From Treponema sp. (GTDB taxonomy: Bacteria; Spirochaetota; Spirochaetia; Treponematales; Breznakiellaceae), in the NCBI GenBank assembly GCA_031266635.1, contig JAISAN010000002.1, positions 1 through 14,470 on the forward strand: a stretch of 14,470 nt of DNA. The letters run 5' to 3'. A model generated the notes under the pieces. It saw nothing but the letters and a program-made list of their open reading frames with translations. It was not told the DNA's origin and did not search any database. How positions within the stretch are numbered: the first letter of the stretch is position 1; each line of letters begins with the position of its first letter. Of this stretch, positions 1 through 5,671 are shown piece after piece. The position numbers were made by a program, and so were the translations under genes.

Positions 1-415
1 TCCAGGGATTGCGAATCCGGGCGGGAAGGCCCCACTCGTCAAGAATACCGTACAGCAGCCGGGACCCCGTGGGGTTATGGTACAGACCCCCGCCGTAGTT
101 GCTGAGCCCCTGGCCGAAGCCCTGTAAAGGCGGGGAAGAACCGAAATCCAGGGGCCGCTTGTCAATAACTTCCGCCCGGAGGCGCAGGCTGGGGAATATC
201 AACCGGAGATCCCCCCGGTTGTTCAAAGTTTTCCCTTCATCCCAGGAACCGGCCCACAGAAGATTCCAGCCAAACAGGTCTTTCGCGGCCCCCTCCATGT
301 TCCCCGGCGCCCCCGTTTCCGCGCAAAGGAAGGGGCCAAACGTTACACCAAAAAGCAGGATAAACAGGGCCTTAAATCCAAGTCTGCTTTTCCAAAAAAG
401 AGGCGCATATTTCAT
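1..415 (-). CDS. Exported (probable outer-membrane) protein, N-terminal part
   Basis: Reading the minus strand from the ATG at 415-413 gives an open frame of 138 codons that leaves the window at position 1, so the C-terminus is missing. The protein begins MKYAPLFWKSRLGFKALFIL and continues with a hydrophobic stretch ending in Leu-Cys-Ala-Glu. This is a signal peptide, probably cleaved after Cys-Ala or possibly a lipoprotein-like site. The mature part is rich in Gly, Trp, Leu and aromatic residues (GWNLLWAGSWDEG; a GGGLYHNPTGSRLLYG segment near the edge), which fits a spirochaete envelope beta-strand protein. A G-rich Shine-Dalgarno (AAGGGGGG) lies directly before the ATG, and upstream the frame closes at about 458, so no other ATG is available. 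I recognise no named family; exported location is well supported, outer-membrane placement is inference. The frame and codon use are much better than in the antisense frame. Confidence 0.72.
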   Translation of the reverse strand, partial: MKYAPLFWKSRLGFKALFILLFGVTFGPFLCAETGAPGNMEGAAKDLFGWNLLWAGSWDEGKTLNNRGDLRLIFPSLRLRAEVIDKRPLDFGSSPPLQGFGQGLSNYGGGLYHNPTGSRLLYGILDEWGLPARIRNPW

Positions 416-487
416 ACCCCCCTTATATGGCCCTAATATGCGCCGCGCTTTAGCTGTTTAAGAAAATTGTAAAAAAAACCAATAGAA

Positions 488-518
488 GCTGTTTCAAAAC
501 TTCAGTTTTTAGAACAGC
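488..518. repeat. Intergenic hairpin repeat, copy A
   Basis: GCTGTT (488-493) pairs with AACAGC (513-518) and AAAAC (496-500) pairs with GTTTT (505-509) around a TTCA loop. The core resembles five other gene-border hairpins in the window (copies B to F). It lies upstream of the exported-protein gene start at 415. Confidence 0.6.
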
Positions 519-590
519 AACCTTAGATTTTCAATAGATTCTGAAATTGGCTGTTAAATTGTATCCGTCAATTTGACCCATAGGCATATC

Positions 591-708
591 AGCGGAGGTA
601 ATATCCCTGCCGCAGGGCGCACGGTGTCCGTAAGAAAAAGCCAGGCCAAAGCCTGCGTCAGAAAAAGCGACAGCCGAATAGCCCTGCGGCAGGGATATTA
701 CCTCCGCT
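591..708. repeat. Perfect 28-bp inverted repeat with a 62-nt centre
   Basis: The arm at 591-618 (starting AGCGGAGGTAATATCCC) is the exact reverse complement of 681-708. Pairing stops cleanly on both sides: C590 against T709, and G619 against A680. The centre holds a small hairpin, CAGGC (642-646) with GCCTG (651-655), and two copies of AGAAAAAGC. It sits in the gene-free stretch between the SPOR gene stop (754) and the exported-protein start (415). No U-tract follows either arm and no ORF lies inside, so it is not a classical terminator and shows no transposase. It could be a MITE-like or REP-like element or a structured RNA. Confidence 0.8.
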
Positions 709-753
709 TTTACGGAGAATGGTTCAAAACTGAGCGATATACAATATAATGAT

Positions 754-1560
754 TTACCGCCGGGCCTGGGTCATCCGTACCTGGCTGTCGCCAAATCCCT
801 CAATGGATTTTACCAGGGCAAGCCAGTAGTTCGCTTCGGTTTCCGACGTGTAGGGGCCTACCCTGACCCGGTACCAGGTTTTTCCGTCCACTTCCCGGTT
901 TTCGATGATCGAAGTGATCCCCTTGGAGGAGAGGGTTTCCTTTACCCCTTCGGCCCGGACTTTGGCGGTAAAGGCCCCGGTCTGGACCCAGTAGTCGTTG
1001 TAGGTTTTAACCTGAGGCGCCGCGGGTTTTGAGGCCGCGGTACTGGCCGGGGCACTCGGTTTTGCGGGAGCGGCCCGGACAACCGGACGGCTTGCGGGAA
1101 CGGTCTGCCGGGGGGCGCTCCTGCTTGATGTTTCAACCGGGGTGTCAGGCACCGCGACGGTATTGGGTTTGGGTACACTTATCACCACCCTGGCGTCCCC
1201 GTTAATTTCTCCGGCGTTTTCACCGTTGATATAAAACTGATTTTCCTGAATGGCCGTCATTTGGGGGGGCGGCTGAATTCCCTGAATTTCACCGGCGTTT
1301 CGTACCATGTCCGCCGCGTCCACCGTGGCGGGCTGGGCCCACTCCGTTCCGGCCGGCTGGATTTGGCCCGGCGTTTCCTCTGCCGGCGGCAGGACCCCCG
1401 AAACTCCCGCCGGAGCTCCCGCCGGAATTGGCCGGGCCGCGGAAAGCACCGTACCGGCTTCCGCCGTTTTGGGGGTAAATATCAATATGGCCGCGCTTAC
1501 CACAATTACCAAAAAAACACCGGCCGAAACCGCCACCAGGAGCAATTTTTTCTTTTCCAT
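754..1560 (-). CDS. SPOR-domain membrane protein
   Basis: The 268-residue protein has a short Lys-rich cytoplasmic start (MEKKK), one membrane helix (about residues 6-28), a long Pro/Ala-rich low-complexity linker (about 40-185), and a C-terminal SPOR domain (about 188-268). The SPOR domain shows YWVQTGAF at its start and WYRVRVGPY in its second half. SPOR domains bind peptidoglycan stripped of stem peptides, mainly at division sites. The type II topology with a periplasmic SPOR domain is the usual FtsN/DamX-like layout, although no FtsN-specific region is visible. It starts 2 bases after the coaE stop, so the two are co-transcribed. GAGGGG about 11 bases before the ATG can serve as ribosome site. 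The role in septal wall binding or remodelling is inferred from the domain. Confidence 0.88.
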   Translation of the reverse strand: MEKKKLLLVAVSAGVFLVIVVSAAILIFTPKTAEAGTVLSAARPIPAGAPAGVSGVLPPAEETPGQIQPAGTEWAQPATVDAADMVRNAGEIQGIQPPPQMTAIQENQFYINGENAGEINGDARVVISVPKPNTVAVPDTPVETSSRSAPRQTVPASRPVVRAAPAKPSAPASTAASKPAAPQVKTYNDYWVQTGAFTAKVRAEGVKETLSSKGITSIIENREVDGKTWYRVRVGPYTSETEANYWLALVKSIEGFGDSQVRMTQARR

Positions 1561-1562
1561 AA

Positions 1563-2198
1563 TTACTGTATCCCCTCTTCGGACAGAATAAGCTGTATTC
1601 GGTTTTCCAGTTTTCTTCTGTAATACCGGGAGTTAAACGATAGTCCCCGGTTATCTATGTTGTAAATATCGGCTTTTCCGCTTAAATATTGAGCGGTGAA
1701 TTCTTTCTGGCTTCCAAAGCGTTTCAGCAGGCTGAGCCAGGGCAGGCGATCCCGTTTTCGGGCGCGCAGCAGCCGGGTCAGGAACGGGGCTCTGACCAGA
1801 ATGATAAAATCCAGACGGCTAAAGGCTGAGGTTTTGTGGAGCAGGGCGGCGTTGATGACGCAGGCCGCCCCCTTCTGCCGGGCGATCCACTCGTTGGTCA
1901 GGCGGTTGGCCTCGGGATGGACAATAGCCGCCAGGGCGGCAAGTTCCGCCGGTTTTCCAAAAACCTTTTCCCCCAGAAGCCGCCGGTTTATCTTCCCGTC
2001 AGACCCCCGGAGATCCGCTCCAAAGCGGGCGGTAATGGCATCCCGTCCGGTCTCTATCGCTTCATACCCCAGCTTATCCACATCCAGCACCGGGAGGCCC
2101 CGGTCTTTCAGAAGGCCGGCGACAAAATTTTTCCCCGCGCAGTAGGTTCCGGTGAGCCCAATCAGCCTGATGTCCCGGCCTGTTTTTTTATGGTTCAT
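1563..2198 (-). CDS. coaE: Dephospho-CoA kinase (CoaE)
   Basis: A 211-residue P-loop kinase, close to the family's usual 200. CoaE phosphorylates the 3'-OH of dephospho-CoA with ATP, the last step of coenzyme A synthesis in the cytosol. Visible motifs are the Walker A GLTGTYCAGKN (residues 14-24), a DVDKLG segment (39-44) where the family has DAD, a VHPEANR segment (93-99) matching the HPxxR motif, and AALLHKTSAF (118-126) in place of PLLFE. The Walker A ends GKN instead of GKS/T, which is odd for a P-loop enzyme. It may be a lineage trait of treponemes, but I cannot verify this. No Shine-Dalgarno precedes the ATG at 2198-2196; a strong promoter puts the predicted transcript start at or next to the ATG. 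The gene is first in a two-gene unit with the SPOR gene. Confidence 0.85.
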   Translation of the reverse strand: MNHKKTGRDIRLIGLTGTYCAGKNFVAGLLKDRGLPVLDVDKLGYEAIETGRDAITARFGADLRGSDGKINRRLLGEKVFGKPAELAALAAIVHPEANRLTNEWIARQKGAACVINAALLHKTSAFSRLDFIILVRAPFLTRLLRARKRDRLPWLSLLKRFGSQKEFTAQYLSGKADIYNIDNRGLSFNSRYYRRKLENRIQLILSEEGIQ

Positions 2199-2203
2199 GG
2201 TTA

Positions 2204-2232
2204 TTTATAATGAGGCTGTTTCAAAATGTCAA
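2204..2232 (-). promoter_or_regulatory. coaE promoter, probably giving a leaderless transcript
   Basis: On the minus strand TTGACA (2232-2227) is followed by exactly 17 bases and then TATAAA (2209-2204). This is a near-consensus sigma-70 promoter. The -10 box ends only 5 bases before the coaE ATG, so transcription should begin at about the start codon. The -35 box spans the loop of hairpin copy B. Confidence 0.7.
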
Positions 2233-2240
2233 TTTTGAAA
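2219..2240. repeat. Intergenic hairpin repeat, copy B
   Basis: TTTCAAAAT (2219-2227) pairs perfectly with ATTTTGAAA (2232-2240) around a GTCA loop, preceded by GAGGCTG as in copy D. It lies between the divergent coaE and response-regulator genes and contributes the coaE -35 box. Confidence 0.65.
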
Positions 2241-2298
2241 AAGATCCGCGAAAATCCTCCCGCCGGGTGGTTCATCAGAATATCGCCCTTTTGATATG

Positions 2299-2328
2299 TT
2301 GATAATATAGATCATATATAGGTATAAT
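2299..2328 (+). promoter_or_regulatory. Promoter of the signalling locus
   Basis: TTGATA (2299-2304), an 18-base spacer and TATAAT (2323-2328) form a good sigma-70 promoter pointing at the first response regulator. The leader to the ATG at 2371 is about 36 bases and holds GGGAG, rather far (about 15 bases) from the start. No other comparably good promoter was seen before the downstream genes, so the locus may be one long transcript. Confidence 0.65.
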
Positions 2329-2370
2329 ACCCATGTTTTGAATTTTTGCGCGGGAGAGCAGACGGTATTT

Positions 2371-3432
2371 ATGGCAAAACAGATACTGGTAGTGGATGAC
2401 AATATCACAAGCCTCAAACAAATCGGGGCCCAATTAACATCCGGCTACGAGGTTTCTCTGGCCAAATCCGGGGCCCTGGCTCTCCAGATATGCAAGCAGG
2501 AAAAACCCGATCTGATCCTTTTGGACATCGAAATGCCTGAAATGGACGGATTCGAGACTATAAAACGGTTCAAGGAAGACCCGCTCCTGAGCCCTATTCC
2601 GGTTATTTTTTTGACCGGCAACCACGATACGCTTACCGAAATCCGGGCCCTCCAGTCCGGGGCCATGGATTTTATCACGAAACCGGCCAACAAAGATATT
2701 CTGCTCCACCGGCTTGAACTGCACCTGCAGTTTGCCGCCTATCAAAGCTCCCTGGAAAACACCGTTACGGAGCTGGAAAACAGTATCGTTACCTCCTTCG
2801 CGGAATTGGTGGAATGTAAGGACGATAATGCCGGTGTCCACGCCCTGCGGACCAGAACATATATGGAATTGCTGGGCAGGGAATTGCGGGCGGCGGGAAC
2901 ATTCAAGGGTGAATTAACGGAAGATGTTTTAACCATGATCGTCCGGGCCGCGCCCCTGCATGATGTGGGAAAGGTGGGGATCAGCGATATTATCCTCCTT
3001 AAACCGGGGCCGCTTTCCCCGGAAGAGTACGGGGAAGTGAAAAAACATACCCTCATCGGGGCCGAATTTCTTGACACCGTTTATGAACGGACCCCGGAAC
3101 AACATTATCTCAAATATGCCAGGCTGATGGCCGAAGGCCACCACGAGCATTACGACGGGAACGGTTATCCCCGGGGGCTTGGGGGAGATGATATTCCCCT
3201 CTGCGCCAGGATCATGGCGGTGATTAATGTGTACAGCGCCTGCGTTACCGACCGGGTCTATCGCAAAGCCCTGAGTCCCGAAGCGGCGGCTGCCATCATC
3301 CTGGAAGGGAAGGGGACTGAATTTGATCCCCGGATTGTGGAAGTTTTTGAAAAAACGAAGGATAAATTTTTAGGCCTTGAGATGCCTCAGGAAAACCTGG
3401 TAAATATTCGGAAAAGGGAAAATCCGGGATGA
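2371..3432 (+). CDS. REC-HD-GYP response regulator, probably degenerate enzyme
   Basis: 353 residues from ATG 2371; an upstream in-frame TTG at 2338 is rejected because receiver homology begins at MAKQILVVDDN. The receiver domain (about 4-122) has D9/D10, phosphoacceptor D52 and K104. A helical linker leads into an HD-GYP domain (about 140-335). The HD-GYP motifs are H157, H197-D198 with K201, H226, H257-H258, and the GYP loop at 265-267. HD-GYP enzymes hydrolyse cyclic-di-GMP with a bi- or trinuclear metal centre. Here the conserved Asp of the A-D-V-Y-D-A motif is Asn286 (INVYSA), and the following Asp is Ser289, while the tandem paralogue keeps both. This protein may therefore be inactive or only a binder. 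Its stop overlaps the next start as ATGA, indicating translational coupling. Confidence 0.88.
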   Translation: MAKQILVVDDNITSLKQIGAQLTSGYEVSLAKSGALALQICKQEKPDLILLDIEMPEMDGFETIKRFKEDPLLSPIPVIFLTGNHDTLTEIRALQSGAMDFITKPANKDILLHRLELHLQFAAYQSSLENTVTELENSIVTSFAELVECKDDNAGVHALRTRTYMELLGRELRAAGTFKGELTEDVLTMIVRAAPLHDVGKVGISDIILLKPGPLSPEEYGEVKKHTLIGAEFLDTVYERTPEQHYLKYARLMAEGHHEHYDGNGYPRGLGGDDIPLCARIMAVINVYSACVTDRVYRKALSPEAAAAIILEGKGTEFDPRIVEVFEKTKDKFLGLEMPQENLVNIRKRENPG

Positions 3433-4451
3433 AGAAAATACTGGTCGTTGACGATAATCTGGCCAGTCTGAAGCAGATTGGCGCCCAGCTTGCCGAAAAT
3501 TATGAGGTTTTCCTGGCTAAATCCGGGGCCCTGGCCCTCCAGATATGCAAGCAGGAAAAGCCGGATTTAATCCTCCTGGACATCGAAATGCCGGAGATGA
3601 ACGGTTTTGAAACCATTAAACGGCTCAGGTTGAACCGTTATCTGGGGAGCATCCCGGTTATTTTTCTTACCGGCAACCATGATACCGAAACGGAGGTTCG
3701 GGGCCTGCAATCGGGGGCCCGTGATTTTATCACCAAACCGGTGGAAAAAAATATTCTCACCCACCGGATAGAACTTCATCTGCGTTTTGCCTCCTATCAG
3801 GCCCATCTGGAAACTACGGCGGCCATACTGTCGGACAGCGTGGCCCATTCTTTTGCGGAGCTTATTGAATGCCGGGATGAAAATACCGGCGAACATGTGG
3901 CCCGGACCAGTAAATATGTGGGAATGTTGGGCCGCCGGCTGATAGAAAAGGGCCTGTTCTCCGAGGAATTAACCGCCACCGATCTGGACATGATGGTCCG
4001 GGCTGCCCCCCTCCACGACATCGGGAAAATAGCTATCAGCGACCGGATCCTCCTCAAGCCCGACCGGCTGGATGATGAGGAATTTAACGCCATGAAAAAA
4101 CATACGCTTATCGGCGAGGAGATTGTGGAGCATATTTTTGACCGGACCCCGACCCAGCATTATCTCCAGTACGCCAAACAGATCGCCGCGTCCCACCATG
4201 AACGGTACGACGGGAAGGGGTATCCCCGGGGCCTTGTGGGGGACGCAATTCCCCTCTGCGGCCGGATCATGGCGGTAGCGGATGTGTATGACGCCCTGGT
4301 GGACGACCGGGTGTATCGCAAGGGGATGAGCCACCAGGAAGCCAGCGGGATCATCTGCGAGGGAAGGGACAAAAATTTTGACGGGCGGGTAGTGGACGCT
4401 TTTGAGAGTATCAGTAAAGAATTAGCCGCGGCAGCGGATAAACGCCAATAG
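3429..4451 (+). CDS. REC-HD-GYP response regulator, predicted cyclic-di-GMP phosphodiesterase
   Basis: A 340-residue protein with a receiver domain (about 2-120; phosphoacceptor D51, K103) and an HD-GYP domain (about 140-330). All the usual metal and substrate residues visible in the family are present: H156, H196-D197, K200, H225, H256-H257, the GYP loop (264-266) and D285 in ADVYDA. It should hydrolyse cyclic-di-GMP, with activity set by phosphorylation of the receiver. The position four before H156 is Asn, where trinuclear enzymes have Glu, so a binuclear site is more likely; that is inference. It overlaps the upstream paralogue by 4 bases and is clearly a tandem duplicate of it (shared residues such as SGALALQICKQEKPDLIL). 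It has no DNA-binding output domain. Hairpin copy C begins at its stop codon. Confidence 0.92.
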   Translation: MKKILVVDDNLASLKQIGAQLAENYEVFLAKSGALALQICKQEKPDLILLDIEMPEMNGFETIKRLRLNRYLGSIPVIFLTGNHDTETEVRGLQSGARDFITKPVEKNILTHRIELHLRFASYQAHLETTAAILSDSVAHSFAELIECRDENTGEHVARTSKYVGMLGRRLIEKGLFSEELTATDLDMMVRAAPLHDIGKIAISDRILLKPDRLDDEEFNAMKKHTLIGEEIVEHIFDRTPTQHYLQYAKQIAASHHERYDGKGYPRGLVGDAIPLCGRIMAVADVYDALVDDRVYRKGMSHQEASGIICEGRDKNFDGRVVDAFESISKELAAAADKRQ

Positions 4452-4484
4452 GCTTGTTCGGAAACTTCGGTGTTCGGATAAGTC
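4452..4484. repeat. Intergenic hairpin repeat, copy C, with TTCG loop
   Basis: CTTGTTCGGAAAC (4453-4465) pairs with GTGTTCGGATAAG (4470-4482). There are three G-U type pairs and one mismatch around a TTCG loop closed by C-G, the classic extra-stable RNA tetraloop. It starts directly after the HD-GYP stop codon. The wobble pairs suit an RNA-level structure on the plus strand; no U-tract follows. Confidence 0.65.
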
Positions 4485-4494
4485 TAACAAAGCC

Positions 4495-4500
4495 AGGAGG
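4495..4500 (+). promoter_or_regulatory. Strong Shine-Dalgarno of the FIST gene
   Basis: AGGAGG lies 6 bases before the ATG at 4507, the best ribosome site in the locus. Translation of the FIST gene therefore does not depend on coupling to the upstream regulator, from which it is separated by hairpin copy C. Confidence 0.75.
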
Positions 4501-4506
4501 ATAAAT

Positions 4507-5661
4507 ATGATCAACATGATAAACGCATGTACGGAAGAAATTGACAACCCGGAGGCGGCAGTGTCGGAATTGCTGGCACAGCTTGATCTGGAACACAGGA
4601 TCTTGGCAAATTCGGTGGGAATAGTCCATTGTTTCAGCGATTTTTTGGAAAGCGGGGTGGTAAAAGCCCTCTGCGACAAACTGCCCTTTGATGTGGTGGG
4701 CAGTACTACCATGAGCGTCTCGGCGCCGTCCTTTATCAGTAACCTGGGGCTTACCCTGACGGTGCTGACCAGCGATACGGTTAAATTTGTAAGCGGTGTT
4801 TCCGGTCCCGCCGGGGATAACGCGGAGGAGCCGGTGGCGGAACTGTACAACCGGATTATCGCTCCCCTCGATCAAAAGCCCGTGCTGCTTATGCCCTTTA
4901 TTCCCTTTTTGATAAATCTGGGGGGAGACGAATTTATCGAACAGATCGACGCCCTTTCCGGCGGCATACCGGCGTTTGGTACCCTGCCCATCTCTAACGA
5001 GCCGGACTACAGCAAAAGTTATACTATTTATAACGGCCAGGGGTATCCGGCGTCCCTGGCGATCTTGGCCCTGGTGGGCGACGCGGACCCGGTTTTTTTC
5101 AGCGTTTCAGTCAAGGAAGAAAATATTCTGAAACAGAAGGCGGTGGTAACCGGAACGAACCGCAATATTCTGCAAAGTATAAACAATATGTCCGCCGTTA
5201 AATATCTGGAATCCATCAACCTGGTAAAAAACGGTGATGTGGTGGCCCTCGTTTCCATGCCGCTCATATTTTATCTGGAGGATGGCTCCATTCTGGTCAG
5301 GGCCAGCATCGGCGCCGCTGAAAACGGCGGGGTTATTCTCTGCGGCGCGGTTCCGCTTAATTCTACCATGTGCCTGGCCCCTATGGATCAGGACGATGTA
5401 GTTAATTCCACCGCCGGCAAGGTTCAGGAAGCCCTGCGGCAGGCCCAGGGCCGGGGTATGATGATGTACTCCTGCGCGGGCCGGAACTGGGCGCTGGGCG
5501 CGCAGGCGATGGCGGAACATGAAAAGGTAGAAGAATGTATCGCCGGCAGGGCGCCGTACCATTTTGTGTATTCCGGGGGTGAAATATTTCCCTCCTTTCT
5601 TGATACCGGCAAGGTGGTAAACCATTTGCAGAACGATTCCCTGATTATTTGTATTCTCTAA
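4507..5661 (+). CDS. FIST-domain sensor protein (NosP-like context)
   Basis: A 384-residue protein without signal peptide or membrane helix. Its length and motifs fit FIST_N plus FIST_C: VVGSTTMS near residue 63-70, G-G-I-P-A-F-G-T in the middle, CAGRNWALG (about 323-331), and YSGGEIFPS near the C-terminus. FIST domains are ligand-sensing modules of signal transduction. One branch, NosP, is a haem protein that senses nitric oxide and controls a co-transcribed hybrid kinase such as NahK. Here too the next gene, 10 bases downstream, is a soluble hybrid histidine kinase, so this protein is probably its ligand-sensing partner. The ligand cannot be read from the sequence; several His residues occur (H30, H41) but I cannot assign a haem ligand. 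Other FIST proteins may bind different small molecules. Confidence 0.82.
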   Translation: MINMINACTEEIDNPEAAVSELLAQLDLEHRILANSVGIVHCFSDFLESGVVKALCDKLPFDVVGSTTMSVSAPSFISNLGLTLTVLTSDTVKFVSGVSGPAGDNAEEPVAELYNRIIAPLDQKPVLLMPFIPFLINLGGDEFIEQIDALSGGIPAFGTLPISNEPDYSKSYTIYNGQGYPASLAILALVGDADPVFFSVSVKEENILKQKAVVTGTNRNILQSINNMSAVKYLESINLVKNGDVVALVSMPLIFYLEDGSILVRASIGAAENGGVILCGAVPLNSTMCLAPMDQDDVVNSTAGKVQEALRQAQGRGMMMYSCAGRNWALGAQAMAEHEKVEECIAGRAPYHFVYSGGEIFPSFLDTGKVVNHLQNDSLIICIL

Positions 5662-5671
5662 GGGGCCGGGC

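Noticed and set aside
99..461. Plus-strand ORF of 120 codons at the left edge
   Set aside because: It is antisense to the exported-protein frame, which has a signal peptide and a ribosome site; the plus-strand product is Pro/Arg-rich and looks like an antisense artefact.
591..708. The 28-bp inverted repeat as an attC site or CRISPR
   Set aside because: It has no GTTATAC/GTATAAC core boxes and no extrahelical base, and there are only two arms in inverted rather than direct orientation.
4452..4484. Hairpins C, D and E as Rho-independent terminators
   Set aside because: None is followed by a T-rich run, and they lie between apparently co-transcribed genes.
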